Assembly (NCBI GenBank): GCA_033032865.1
Contig: JAWHQI010000148.1
Coordinates: 2,871,501-2,935,500 of the forward strand
DNA: 64,000 nucleotides
Source of the DNA: Dactylorhiza incarnata
Lineage: Eukaryota; Streptophyta; Magnoliopsida; Asparagales; Orchidaceae
Direction of reading: 5' to 3'
The position numbers and the translations under genes were made by a program. This document shows, piece after piece, positions 35,212 to 47,405 of the stretch (position 1 is its first letter; each line of letters opens with the position of its first letter). A model generated the notes under the pieces. It did not search any database and had not been told where the DNA came from. It saw only the letters and a list, made by a program, of their open reading frames with translations.

Positions 35212-36295
35212 TATTGGATCGGTAGGCGCCCTTAGAGGGGCGGGGGGGGGGGGGGGGGGGGGGGGGGTGAATAAGGCTTTTTAAAACTTAAGTTATATTT
35301 TGATTATCTTTGAAATAATGCATGAATAAGAAAGTGAGAAATCAAACAAAATAATTAAAATAAAGTGGAGACATGTTTTATTAATATGAAATAAGGTTTT
35401 TCAACAATTGATTTCTATAACGCTAGAAATCGGTGGTGAATAATAGTAAGCTCTTTTTGTTTTCTATCCCGAGTCGCATCCCCACGAACCGGTGGCCCTA
35501 GCCTATCCTTCTCCAGATTTGCCCTCAAGCCGCTCTAGCCAATCCAACCCTGGATATAGCCTTGAGCACCCCGTAGACCTAACCTATATCTATTCGCCAA
35601 CATGAGGTGAATTTCTGCCCTAAGTCCTACCCAGACCTAGTCGCCAACACGAGGCGAATTATCTAACGGTTTACAAGAAATATGAAATGATAATAAAAAA
35701 ACTCCCTCTTGAAGAACTTCTGAAGTTGGAGACTATGATCCGCTGTGAAATAAGCGTTGTAGAAGCGGACATTGTTTGGATCCGACGTGAAGAGATTCTC
35801 CTTCAGTAATCCGTAGAGCTTTGGTAGGACATCAACTTTCGACCAAACCAGCCTCTGGAATTCTAGCACTCAATCTCTCTCTGATGTCCATGTGAAACGA
35901 TAGAAGAGGGGTCCAAAAAATAGCCTCAGCGCTAGCGCCGGCGCTATCCCGTATTAGGCATTATTCTATGCGGGAGAATCTTCAATCCAAGGAAACATTT
36001 CTCTCCTGCCTTCTGTGCTCCGTGCTATCGCATGCGCTATCCTCTATGGCCAGGCGCTAGCTCCTTCTATATGTGCTCCAGAATTTTGCTAATCATCGTT
36101 AGCGCCAGGCGCTAGGTGCTACTGCCAGTGCTAGTGGGAATGATGGATTTGTTGGCTCAAATTTGGGGGCAACCTTCTTATGTAATCCTTAAGTCATATG
36201 GACCTTGTTTCCTGCACACTAAAACACACAAGAAGAAATACACATAGGATTTGTTATTCTCAAACCTAGGAGATGCAGAAGACCATGTTCCAACA
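35212..36295 (-). repeat. 3' LTR of C
   Basis: 1084 bases ending GTTCCAACA. It has a run of 26 G (35242-35267) near the terminus. Palindromes TAGCGCC-GGCGCTA lie at 35933-35946 (perfect 14-mer) and near 36031-36062 and 36103-36141. The TATA box region reads AAAAAATAGCC here and is better kept in the other LTR. Confidence 0.85.
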
Positions 36296-36302
36296 AACTC
36301 CC

Positions 36303-38065
36303 TGATGACGAGCTTTTAGGCATCGTTTTTAGGTTTAAATTTCCCTAGTTTTAATTATATTCTCTTTGCATTTTATGGTTGTTAAGCTTTAATATTGTTA
36401 TTTTATGATTTTATGTTATTTTATGTTATGTTATGTTATGTTTTAATGTTGTTATTATCTAATGTTTGCTATGTTTAATTATGTTAAGTAATGTTATTTC
36501 TTAATAAAACTAATTTTATCCTTTTTTATGTAGGATACACCATGCAACCCTCCTCTTTGAAGCAGCCCGAGCTCTCCCTTTGATGCAATCCAAGTACAGC
36601 CGAACCTACATGGTGCAGCCCCTTCATTTGGAGCAGCTCCCAAGCACAAAACCGAGCAGCCCCCTCCTTCATCTGGTCTACCGGAGCAGCTCCTAAGCAC
36701 AAAACCGAGCCCCCCTCTTCATATGGTGCAGCCTCCCCTTGTCAAAACTGAGCAGCCCATCTCAAGCATGCAAAACCGCCACCTTTTGCATTAAAATTCA
36801 TGCATGGCTCCCATTATTGCTTGGACCGGCCCTCTCTCTCTCTCCCTTTTTTTTATTTTCATATCCATTTAACTCTCATACATCCCCTTCTCTCTCTCTC
36901 TCTCTTATTTTTCTTTCTACATTTCTTTTAATTAACATGCATGCATGGCTTTATCTCTCTCTCTTCCTATTTAATTCATGCATGTACCTTCCCATGCATG
37001 CACCTCTCTCCCCCTCCTCCCATTAATTGAAATACATGCATCCTCCCAAGCATGTGGCCGGCCACCCCCTTATCTCCCCTCTCCTCTTCATTTTCCTAGA
37101 ATCTTCCCCTCCATCTATAAAAGGAGCCCTCCTTCATGCTTATGAAAGAACTTTTGGCAAGGGAACTTTTTGAAGGGAGAAAGAGAGCAAGAGAGTTCTA
37201 GTTTCAAGTTTGCTTTTCTAATGTTGTAATTTTATTTCTTCTTCAAGGAATTCTATTTCTAGGTAATTTTATCTTTGCTTTAAGTTATTGTTCAAGTTTG
37301 TTGTACTACTCTTTTTATTCACTAATGAAAATGCAAACCTTCCTTTACATCTTTGTCTCAACTTCCATTATGCGTAGCTAATTTTCTTTAGCGTTCAATC
37401 ACGATGATCCATGAATTGAGATGAGATTATTTTTTATGTCTTAGTTTTGCTTTTGTTTAAATTATTCTCGATCCTTCTTTGAATTATTTTGCGTCGACTC
37501 CGTATTTTCGGTATACGATAGTAGGCCGTTGATCGCATTTCATAGTAGTCGAGAGACTCATTGATTTGAAAGATCGCTCAAAGAAGGAAGGAGTTGCACG
37601 CACCCCTAGAGATAGGATGACGTAAATCCTCCGAATTGGAGTCAAATCCAATAGTGCGTTTCACTTCGATAATGCGACTTTAGACCTGTTTGATTTGTGA
37701 AGAGATTCCGATTAAACCGTTTTTAAGTTAGGAGATTTAGTGCTCTAGCGAGACTATCTCTCATTTTCGGAACCGTCACGGTCGAGAATTATTTTGCAAT
37801 CGTAGAACTAAATTTTATTTCTCTCTCGTCTCTTTTCATGGTGATTCTTTGATCGAATGTTAGTTTTCTCTTCTGAATTTCCGTTTAAGTAATCTCGTAG
37901 TTTGATTTAGAAATTCTCAAAAATCATCAACAAATCGTACGGTAGGATAATAGTTGGAAGCGTGAGTAGTAATACTTGACAGCCCCGTGTTTTAAATACG
38001 ACCTTGGTACTACAATTCGATAGGTACACTTGCCTCTTCGGGTTGATAGTCAATCTTAATCACCA
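36303..38065 (+). repeat. 5' LTR of D
   Basis: 1763 bases. It contains a TTATG microsatellite at about 36411-36444 that is shorter in the 3' LTR, CT-rich tracts near 36835-36905, several CATGCATG strings, and the TATA box CTATAAAAG at 37115-37123. It lacks the dyad palindromes seen in the other LTRs. Frames at 36494-37026 are not genes. Confidence 0.9.
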
Positions 38066-38071
38066 AGTTTT

Positions 38072-38089
38072 TGGCGCAGTTGCCGGGGA
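38072..38089 (+). other. Primer binding site of D
   Basis: TGGCGCAGTTGCCGGGGA, six bases after the 5' LTR. It is the Athila-style primer motif, usually assigned to an Asp-tRNA; I did not verify the tRNA. Confidence 0.8.
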
Positions 38090-38395
38090 TATTTGTCAAT
38101 ATTAAGAAAACGTCGTCGCTATTACTTCTACAAAAATCCAAAAAAAAATTATTATATATTATAATCAACCCACATCATCATTTTTCTATTCCACCTAAAT
38201 TCCTGGAAATGATGCTTTGGGCTTGAATTCCCATCATAGCTTCTAGTACCGTTGCAAACCCCTCACAGGGCAGATCTCGGGAAGTCCAGGACTAATATAA
38301 TCCGCCTAAAAAGAAAAAAAATCATTATCATTTTTCTTTCTTTTGGTTTTCCTTCATTTTATTTTCCCCTCTTTCCTTTTTCATCTTGCTAGTGC

Positions 38396-40903
38396 ATGAC
38401 CGGCACGAATTCGTCGTTACTTGTTGAGTTGGACCCGGAAATCGAGCGCTCCTTTCGGAGAAATTTACGATTCAGGGGTTCCACTTCTCAGGGTACGGTT
38501 AAGGATTCTAATGGTAATTGTGATTTTAATTCTAAAATTATGGGTGATTCCAATCCAGAAGTTGACCAGCAACGGACCATGTCCTATTATGCTCAGCCTA
38601 ACTTGGAGGGTACAGAATCCAGTATTGTTCGACTTGCAATAGCGAACAACAATTTTGAGCTTAAGCCCGGCACTATACAAATGGTGCAGCAATATGTGCA
38701 GTTCGATGGATTACCAGATGAAGATCCGAACATGCATATTGCTAGTTTCCTTCAGATCTGTGATACCTTTAAAATTAATGGTGTGTCAGACGATGCGATT
38801 AGGCTAAGACTCTTCCCATTCTCCTTAAGAACAAAAGCCAAACAGTGGTTGAGTTCTCTCCCAAGAGGATCAATCACTACTTGGGACATTTTAACAGAAA
38901 AATTTCTTGCTAGGTATTTTCCCCCCGCTAAAACTGCTAAACTTCGAACTAATATTTGTACTTTTAGTCAAATCGATTCTGAGACCCTTTATGACACATG
39001 GGAGAGGTACAAGGAACTTTTGAGACGATGCCCTCATCATGCTCTGCCTGTATGGATACAGGTCCAGACATTTTATAATGGGCTAAATCATGCAACCAAG
39101 CAAATGATAGACGCCACATCCGGTGGTTCTTTGAACCGAAAAACTCAGGAGGGCGCTCTTGAGCTTATCGAGGATATGGCGATGAACACCTATCAGTGGA
39201 ATACGCCTAGGTCTCTCCCAAATAAACCTAGAGGTATGTACGATGTGGACTCTGTATCCCAACTGGCGCTTCAAGTAGAGATGCTGAACAAGAAAGTAAC
39301 GGAGATGACTGTTGCCTCCGCCATTCAGGAACATGAACATGAAAATGCTGCTGCTGCCGAGCAGGTGGATTATCTGGGGAATATACCCGGGCCTGCTCAA
39401 AACAATTTTTCTAATTTTTCTGCTTTTTTTGCTCCTCCTGGTTTTAATGCTGCGTCTAATTCGTATCACCCCGGATGGCGTAATCATCCTAATTTTTTGT
39501 GGAGTAATCCTGCAAACGTCGCACGTCCACCACATGATTTCACTCCACCACCACCACAAAATCAAAATCAAAATTTTCCAAAACCTCCATCTTTGGAGGA
39601 AATGCTTTCTAAATATATGAATTCAAATGAGGCGACCATTAGAAACTTAACAGGGTCGATGAAAAATATTGAAACCACGGTCGGCCAACTAGCTAAGGCT
39701 ATCTACGAGAGACCACTTGGGACTCTTCCCTCAAATACTGAGCCAAACCCAAGGGAACACGCGAAAGCGATCACCCTTCGGAGCGGCAAAGTAGTCCACG
39801 AGCCCACCACAAGGGAAGAGCCAGAGGTTATTGCCTCTCATGCTAATGATGAACAAGTAATCATTAAGGAAACTGATTTAGGAAGTGGAAAAGAAAAAAA
39901 TATTTTTGAAAAAGAAAAAGATAATTTTCAAACAAATGAAGTTTTAAAAGAATTTCCTCCGCCGCCCTACCCCGCTAAGCTTAGGAAAGATAAGCTAGAT
40001 GACCAGTACCAACGTTTTCTGGAAATGTTTAAGCAAATCCACATTAATTTACCCTTTCATGAAGCAATTAGTCAAATGCCTAAGTACGCTAAATATCTTA
40101 AGGATTTGCTCACAAACAAAAAGAAACTGGAAAATTTATCTCATGTAACGCTAAATGAAGAGTGCTCGCCAGTTATTAAAAATACTAATCTCCCTAAAAA
40201 GATAAAAGATCCGGGTAGCTTTTCGATCCCCTGCATTTTTGGTAATCTTTTCATGAAAAATGCATTAGCGGATTTGGGTGCGAGCATCAATTTGATGCTT
40301 TTTTCTTTGTTTAAGAAGCTAGGATTGGGCACTCTCAGCCCTACGCGTATGAGCATCCAATTAGCCGATAGATCCATTAAGTATCCATTAGGTATCATTG
40401 AGGACGTGTTAGTGAAGGTCGACAAATTCATCTTCCTGGTGGATTTTGTCATTCTTGATATTGAGGAAGACGTCGATGTCCCTCTTATCCTTGGTCATCC
40501 CTTCTTAGCCACCTCTGAAGCGGTTATTGATGTGAGTAATGGGAAGCTTCTTCTTCGTGTAGGGGATGATGAGGTCGCATTTTCTATTAATGATTCAATG
40601 AAAAATTCTTTAAAAAACGACGACTCATGTTTTTTTCTTGATGAGATTAATGATAATTCTTCATTTCTTCTTTCTAATGTTTCTTCAAATGATTTTTCTT
40701 CCTCCTTTTCTGACAGTTCTCCAAATATTTTTGAAGACACGGTTATGTCCGTGCAAACAAATTTTGAAAATCTACCAAATTTTGGACAAAAAAATTTTGA
40801 AAATCTTATTTTTGAAAAAGAAAAAGTTTTAAAAATTCTTACGATGAACCACCCTCTCTTGAACTCAAACCACTCCCCGATCATCTTAAGTACGCTTTTT
40901 TAG
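38396..40903 (+). CDS. gag-protease of element D (Athila type)
   Basis: An open frame of 835 codons. Residues about 85-210 form the retrotransposon gag core (RLRLFPFSLRTKAKQWL, then FLARYFPPAK). A Pro and Asn-rich linker follows at about 330-420, then a conserved Athila-type segment with HAKAITLRSGK. I see no CCHC knuckle. The protease lies at about 600-750 with the active site ADLGAS at residues 625-630 (40271) and the flap-side motif LILGHPFL. A one-base shift near 40845 takes the frame away from polymerase: upstream and downstream of it, residues typical of a continuous gag-pol are in different frames, so the last roughly 20 codons are out of frame. Apart from that, gag and protease look intact. 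Confidence 0.88.
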   Translation: MTGTNSSLLVELDPEIERSFRRNLRFRGSTSQGTVKDSNGNCDFNSKIMGDSNPEVDQQRTMSYYAQPNLEGTESSIVRLAIANNNFELKPGTIQMVQQYVQFDGLPDEDPNMHIASFLQICDTFKINGVSDDAIRLRLFPFSLRTKAKQWLSSLPRGSITTWDILTEKFLARYFPPAKTAKLRTNICTFSQIDSETLYDTWERYKELLRRCPHHALPVWIQVQTFYNGLNHATKQMIDATSGGSLNRKTQEGALELIEDMAMNTYQWNTPRSLPNKPRGMYDVDSVSQLALQVEMLNKKVTEMTVASAIQEHEHENAAAAEQVDYLGNIPGPAQNNFSNFSAFFAPPGFNAASNSYHPGWRNHPNFLWSNPANVARPPHDFTPPPPQNQNQNFPKPPSLEEMLSKYMNSNEATIRNLTGSMKNIETTVGQLAKAIYERPLGTLPSNTEPNPREHAKAITLRSGKVVHEPTTREEPEVIASHANDEQVIIKETDLGSGKEKNIFEKEKDNFQTNEVLKEFPPPPYPAKLRKDKLDDQYQRFLEMFKQIHINLPFHEAISQMPKYAKYLKDLLTNKKKLENLSHVTLNEECSPVIKNTNLPKKIKDPGSFSIPCIFGNLFMKNALADLGASINLMLFSLFKKLGLGTLSPTRMSIQLADRSIKYPLGIIEDVLVKVDKFIFLVDFVILDIEEDVDVPLILGHPFLATSEAVIDVSNGKLLLRVGDDEVAFSINDSMKNSLKNDDSCFFLDEINDNSSFLLSNVSSNDFSSSFSDSSPNIFEDTVMSVQTNFENLPNFGQKNFENLIFEKEKVLKILTMNHPLLNSNHSPIILSTLF

Positions 40904-43752
40904 AAAAAAATTCGAAATTTCCCATTATAATCTCAACTTTTCTTTCACAATCCGAGAATGATCAACTGATCGAAGTGCTACAAAAGCATCGTCGAGCTAT
41001 AGCGTGGCAAATTTATGATATTTCTGTCATAAGCCCTTCTTTTTGCACCCACAAAATTTTTGTTGAAAATGATTCAAAACCCTTAATCCAACCTCAGCGT
41101 CGTCTTAATCCAAACATGAAAGAAGTCGTAAAGGGAGAGGTGCTTAAGTTGTTAGATGCGGGAATAATTTATCCAATCTCAGATAGTAAGTGGGTTAGTC
41201 CCGTTCAGGTTGTGCCTAAAAAGGGTGGGATCATGGTAGTAGCGAACGAGAATAACGATTTAATCCCCACTAGGACGGTAATGGGATGGAGAATGTGAAT
41301 CGATTATCGTAAGCTTAATGACGCCACTCGTAAGGATCATTTTCCCCTCCCTTTTATCGATTAAATTTTAGAACGTTTATCTGGGCATAGTTTTTATTGC
41401 TTTCTCGACGGTCTCTCGGGGTATTTCCAAATCCCTATCGCACTCGAGGACCAAGAGAAGACCACATTTACTTGCCCTTTCGGAACTTTCGCTTACCGTA
41501 GGATGCCTTTCGGCCTTTGCAACGCACCTGCGACCTTTCAGAGGTGTATGTTGGCCATTTTCCATAAATATGTAGAAAATATAATGGAAATATTTATGGA
41601 TGACTTTTCTGTTTTTGGTGATTCGTTTTCTTCATGTTTAGAAAATTTGGCTAAGGTTTTAGAACGCTGCGAAGAAACAAACTTACTTTTAAACTGGGAG
41701 AAGTGCCATTTTATGGTACGAGAAGGTCTAGTTCTAGTCACAAAATTTCTGCTAAGGGAATCGAGATCGATCAAGCTAAGGTCGAGGTGATCGAAAAACT
41801 TCCGCCGCCTACGAACATTAAAGCGATTAGAAGTTTTCTAGGCCACGCGGGGTTTTATCGGCACTTTATTAAGGACTTTTCAAAAATCACCAAGCCTCTA
41901 ACCAAACTGTTGGAAAAAGACATTCCTTTTAATTTTGACGAATCATGTTTAGCTGCTTTTAAATTAATAAAATCTAAATTAATTAATGCTCCGATTATGA
42001 TTGCTCCTGTCTGGGATTTGCCGTTTGAAATAATGTGCGATGCGAGCAGCTATGCGGTAGGTGCGGTTCTAGGACAACGAATTGATAAAAATTTCCACCC
42101 AATCTATTACGCTAGCAAGACTCTTAACTCGACACAAGAAAACTACACAACAACTGAAAAAGAACTTTTAACAATTATTTTCTCTTTTGATAAATTCCGA
42201 CCGTATATTACGCTCTCTAAAGTTATAGTTTTAACGGATCATTCCGCCTTAATGTACCTCCTTTCTAAACCGGACGCCAAGCCGCGTCTTATTCGCTGGA
42301 TCATCTTACTTCAAGAATTCGACTTGGAGATCAGGGATAAGAAAGGAGCGGAAAACTTAGCGGCTGATCATCTTTCTCGACTTGAAAACCCCGAAATAGG
42401 TATGTTAAATGAAAATTTTCTTAATGATTCTTTCCCGGATGAACAACTTTTAAATATTTCATCTTCTACTCCCTGGTTTGCCGATCTGGCCAATTATCTT
42501 GTGGCCCGCGTCCTCCCAAAAGAATACTCGACTCAGCAAAAGAAGAAATTCTTTTCTGAGTTGAAGTATTATTTTTTGGAGGACCCCTTTCTATTTCGCA
42601 TTTGTGCGGATCAGGTGGTAAGAAGATGCGTTTCCAGGGAAGAAGGTTTTAAGATTTTAAGGCATGTTCATGAAGGTCCAACTGGCGGGCATTATCAAGC
42701 AAATCGCACCGCCCACAAAGTACTTAGTGCTGGCTTTTATTGGCCAAGCATATTCAAAGATGCTCAAATCTTTGTAAGCGGATGTGATCGATGCCAACGG
42801 ACCGGAAACATATCGAATAAAAATGAAATGGAACAAAATTATTTTTTGGAGTGTGAGGTTTTTGACATGGGGCATCGACTTTGTAGGCCCGTTTCCTTCA
42901 AGTTTAGGTAATAAATATATTTTATTCGCGGTAGACTATGTCTCTCGTTGGGCAGAGGCCCAAGCTCTTCCAAGTAATGATGCCCGCATTGTGATTTCAT
43001 TTATTAAAAAATTGTTTTCTCGTTTTGGTTTCCCTCGAGCGATCGTTAGTGATAGGGGAAGTCATTTTTGCAACGCCCAACTCACCAAAGTTTTAACTAA
43101 ATATGACATTACGCATAAACTTTCCACCGCTTATCACCCCCAAACTAACGGTCAGGTCGAGGTAGTCAATCGGGAACTCAAGAGAATTCTAGAAAAAACC
43201 GTTTCTACTTCTCGTAAAGATTGGTCCTTAAAATTAGACGATGCTCTTTGGGCTTATCGGACGGCGTACAAGACCGCTATCGGTTGTACTCCCTTCCGAT
43301 TGGTCTATGGAAAATCGTGTCATCTCCCGGTTGAAGTAGAACACCGCGCGTATTGGGCACTCAAATTTTTTAATTTTGATCCGCACTCAGTCGGCGAGCA
43401 TAGAAAAAATCAATTAAATGAACTCGACGAGTGGCGAGCGTTTGCTTATGAATATAATAAGCTTTATAAAGAACGTACGAAATTTTATCATGATAAGAAC
43501 TTGCGCCACCCTAAAACATTTAAACCAGGCGATCAAGTTCTCCTTTTTAATTCACGATTACGTCTTTTTCCTGGCAAACTTAAATCTCGATGGTCTGGAC
43601 CGTTTACGGTTAAAGAGGTTTTTTCTTACGGAACTGTTTTAATTTCGCACCCGGACAAGGGTGAATTTAAAGTGAATGGTCATCGACTGAAATTATATTT
43701 TTCTAATGATTCGGTGTCTCTTGAAAAGGGACAAGTTTTATTCATTTCGTGA
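40846..43752 (+). pseudogene. pol of element D: reverse transcriptase, RNase H, integrase (few lesions)
   Basis: It continues gag-protease after the shift near 40845. Reverse transcriptase has SPVQVVPKKGG, then TGA at 41296 where a Cys codon before IDYRKLN is expected. TAA at 41362 follows, and the catalytic box FMDD at 41593-41604 is intact. A one-base shift near 41735 leads to the frame at 41703-42911 with RNase H ([26 protein letters not shown]) and the integrase HHCC region ([11 protein letters not shown] to CDRC). Another shift near 42865 leads to 42784-43752 with the integrase core: Asp in IDFVGPF (42877), Asp in SDRGSHF (43051) and Glu in GQVEVVN (43159), 35 residues between the last two. 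No env-like frame follows. With five lesions this copy is inactive but its catalytic residues are preserved. Confidence 0.9.
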
Positions 43753-45653
43753 TTGTTATCTTTTTGTGGAACTCTGTTTTTAATGGGAACTTTTATTATG
43801 GACTTTATTATTATCAAACTTTTTATTCGAACATTATGTATTGTTTAAATAAGAACAATCTTGGGATCCTTCCCAAGTTCCTTTTCTGCATTTATTTTTG
43901 TATTGTGTTCTTCCTCCCGGTGGCCCAAATGCTTCAAAGTTCGTGACTGCCGCTTCAACGTTGCGGATTTCAAGACGGATCAAATCATACCTGCTGATGA
44001 TCAAGCAACTAAAGTGCAAGCATGGGGGAGCGACATCCGCATTCGGCCTCGCAAACCTGGGGAAGTCCTATTTTTTTAGTTATTATTTATTGCATTTCCT
44101 GCCTTTCACTATTCTCTCTCTTTCTCGTTTTCTTTTTCATTGAGGACAATGAAAAACTTAAGCATGGGGGAGGGTTTCATTGTTCTCTTTCTCTCTTTTC
44201 TACAAAACAAAATATAAAAATCACAAAAACAATTTTTAATTTTTCTTTAAGGTTTATCAAAAATCCAAAAAAACTAGAAATACAAAATCCAAAAAAAAAA
44301 TATAAAATCTATTTGAAAATCAAAGTCAAAAATTATTTTCTATCTTTTTTTTATGCGTCTTCTTGTGATGCGTATGCCCGAGCGGTTCTTTTGTCCTAGG
44401 TAGAATTTTCTTGAATAGGTTTTCTAAACTTATTAGTTTAACATATTTTAGTTTTACGATTTTCTAATCTCTAAATATAGACATCAGTCCTTTAAGGACT
44501 ATAAGTTAGCAAATTGTAGTTTTTCTTTTTTATTCGGTGTTATTGCCTAGGAACGGTTGCTAAATAGCGTTATCACTTTTTCATTTAGGAATAATTCTTT
44601 CTTGGTGGCTAGAACTTGTCCCAAGCTACTCTCGAAGCATGTGCGTAGTTTTTGATTTTCACAAACTTTAGAAATGATCTAGGCCATCCTTTGACCCGTT
44701 TGAGCCTTTTGCCCACCTAAACATTACACCATTGCAAACTATTTTGGGTCTTTCCCTTTTTCTTTGTCTAAGCTCCACTTTTCACTTTTTCACCAAAGCC
44801 AAAATGCCTAACCCTTTTTCCACACTAAACCTTGAGCTTTATGTTTACTCATTTTTGTGATGGGGTTTATGTTTGAAAAATGAAAATAAACTTGAAAGCT
44901 TAAATTTGGAGCTCCCATTTAGAAAAAATAGTACCAAAAAGAAGAATATCATCATCAAAAAAAATTGTGTGAAATCAAAAGAAGAAAAAAAAAATGAAGT
45001 TTATTCGTGGCCAATTATGAAAAGAAAAAATTACATGGCCTTGTTTTTATTTTTGAAATGAAAATTGTTGTACCTCTCAATTCATGTTTTTGTGCTCAAT
45101 TTTGGTTTAGTGTGTTTAGTTTTCTTTTTTATCTTTGAATTATCACTCCTAATCATTTACCTAAACCAAATTATTATGCCTATTAAGTCCTAGTGATCTT
45201 TAGAACGTGTTATTAATCTGCGTAGTGGAGAGAGTGTGAACGGACAAGCTTATGGCCACCATCATTGATGGATTTCTTTGGAGGTTATTTTGAGGTGACT
45301 TAGGGGTAGTCGCTATTTTAGCAACCTAGTAATTTGTTTAATGCACCGTTTATTTAGAAACTCTATATTTTTGTTTTTCTTATTTTCCTAAACTTTTGGA
45401 TGTCTTGTTTTAGGGATTTAGAAATGTGTAATCCTTCTTTATGTTTTAATAATATTTCTAGGTCTCCTCTTTCAAGTTCTCTATTTTGGATATCTCACTT
45501 CACTAGTTGCTAGCATAGAAATTAGGATAGTTTAATTTTTCACATGTTGATTTTCATAATTATGCAACTTAAAAATTATTTTCCTTTTTGTTTCCCCTCT
45601 ATTTTGATTTCCATTTGCTTGGGGACAAGCAAACTCTTAAGCATGGGGGAGTT
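43753..45653 (+). other. 3' region and polypurine tracts of D
   Basis: 1.9 kb without a supported gene where some Athila elements carry an env-like frame. AAGCATGGGGGAG occurs three times: 44018-44030, 44160-44172 and, directly before the 3' LTR, 45639-45651. The second and third are each preceded by a GAGGACAATG or GGGGACAAGC box and CTTAA. A/T-rich frames such as 44022-44399 and 44873-45061 are not genes. Confidence 0.75.
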
Positions 45654-47400
45654 TGATGACTAGCTTTTAAGTATCGTTTTTAGGTTTAAATTTCCCTAGT
45701 TTTAATTATATTCTCTTTGCATTTTATGGTTGTTAAGCTTTAATATTGTTATTTTATGATTTAATGTTATGTTATGTTTTAATGTTGTTATTATCTAATG
45801 TTTGCTATGTTTAATTATGTTAAGTAATGTTATTTCTTAATAAAACAAATTTTATCTTTTTTTATGTAGGATACACCATGCAGCCCTCCTCTTTGAAGCA
45901 GCCCGAGCTCTCCCTCTGATGCAATCCAAGTACAGCCGAACCTACATGGTGCAGCCCCTTCATTTGGAGCAGCTCCCAAGCACAAAACCGAGCAGCCCCC
46001 TCCTTCATCTGGTCTACCGGAGCAGCTCCCAAGCACAAAACCGAGCCCCCCTCTTCATATGGTGCAGCCTCCCCTTGTCAAAACCGAGCAGCCCATCTCA
46101 AGCATGCAAAACCGCCCCCTTTTGCATGAAAATTCATGCATGGCTCCCATTATTGCTTGGATCGGCCCTCTCTCTCTCTCTCCCCCCTTTTTTTATTTTC
46201 ATATCCATTTAACTCTCATACATCCCCCCTCTCTCTCTCTTATTTTTCTTTCTACTTTTCTTTTAATTAACATGCATGCATGGCTTTATCTCTCTCTCTT
46301 CCTATTTAATTCATGCATGTACCTTCCCATGCATGCACCTCTCTCTCCCTCCTCCCATTAATTGAAATACATGCATCCTCCCAAGCATGTGGCCGGCCAC
46401 CCCCTTATCTCCCCTCTCCTCTTCAATTTCCTATAATCTTCCCCTCCATCTATAAAAGGAGCCCTCCTTCATGCTTATGAAAGAACTTTTGGCAAGGGAA
46501 CTTTTGGAAGGGAGAAAGAGAGCAAGAGAGTTCTAGTTTCAAGTTTGCTTTTCTAATGTTGTAATTTTATTTCTTCTTCAAGGAATTCTATTTCTAGGTA
46601 ATTTTATCTTTGCTTTAAGTTATTGTTCAAGTTTGTTGTACTACTCTTTTTATTCACTAATGTAAATGCAAACCTTCCTTTACATCTTTGTCTCAACTTC
46701 CATTATGCATAGCTAATTTTATTTAGCGTTCGATCACGATGATCCATGAATTGAGATGAGATAATTTTTTATGTCTTAGTTTTCCTTTTGTTTAAATTAT
46801 TCTCGATCCTTCTTTGAATTATTTTGCATCGACTCCGTATTTCCGGTATACGGTAGTAGGCCCTTGATCTCATTTCATAGTAGTCGAGAGACTCATTGAT
46901 TTGAAAGATCGCTCAAAGAAGGAAGGAGTTGCACGCACCCCTAGAGATTGGATGACGTAAATCCTCCGGATTGGAGTCAAATCCAATAGTGCGGTTCACT
47001 TCGATAATGCGACTTTAGACCTGTTTGATTTGTGAAGAGATTCCGATTAAACCGTCTTTAAGTTAGGAGATTTAGTGCTCTAGCGAGACTATCTCTCATT
47101 TTCGGAACCGTCACGGTCGAGAATTATTTTGCAATCGTAGAACTAAATTTTATTTCTCTCTCATCTCTTTTCATGGTGATTCTTTGATCGAACGTTAGTT
47201 TTCTCTTCTGAATTTCCGTTTAAGTAATCTCGTAGTTTGATTTAAAAATTCTCAAAAATCATCAACCAATCGTACGGTAGGATAATAGTTGGAAGCGTGA
47301 GTAGTAATACTTGACAGCCCCATATTTTAAATACGACCTTGGTACTACAATTCGATAGGTACACTTGCCTCTTCGGGTTGATAGTCAATCCTAATCACCA
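45654..47400 (+). repeat. 3' LTR of D
   Basis: 1747 bases; near-identical to the 5' LTR with TATA box at 46450-46458. Differences include the shorter TTATG repeat and a few single-base changes. Confidence 0.92.
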
Positions 47401-47405
47401 CTCCC

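Larger units (their letters stand above)
36303..47400 (+). mobile_element. Element D: nearly complete Athila-type Gypsy element, duplication CTCCC
   Basis: LTRs 36303-38065 and 45654-47400 start TGATGAC and end ATCACCA. CTCCC flanks the unit at 36298-36302 and 47401-47405. It has an Athila-style primer site, gag-protease, polymerase and integrase, and polypurine tracts. LTRs look very similar over their length, so D appears to be among the youngest insertions. It landed inside the polypurine tract of C. Confidence 0.93.

Noticed and set aside
39083..39571. 162-codon minus-strand frame
   Set aside because: It is the antisense shadow of D gag, which has clear domain matches in the other strand.
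43861..44399. Frames after D pol that might be an env-like gene
   Set aside because: They are short, low-complexity, lack a signal peptide or transmembrane pattern that holds in one frame, and include the polypurine modules.
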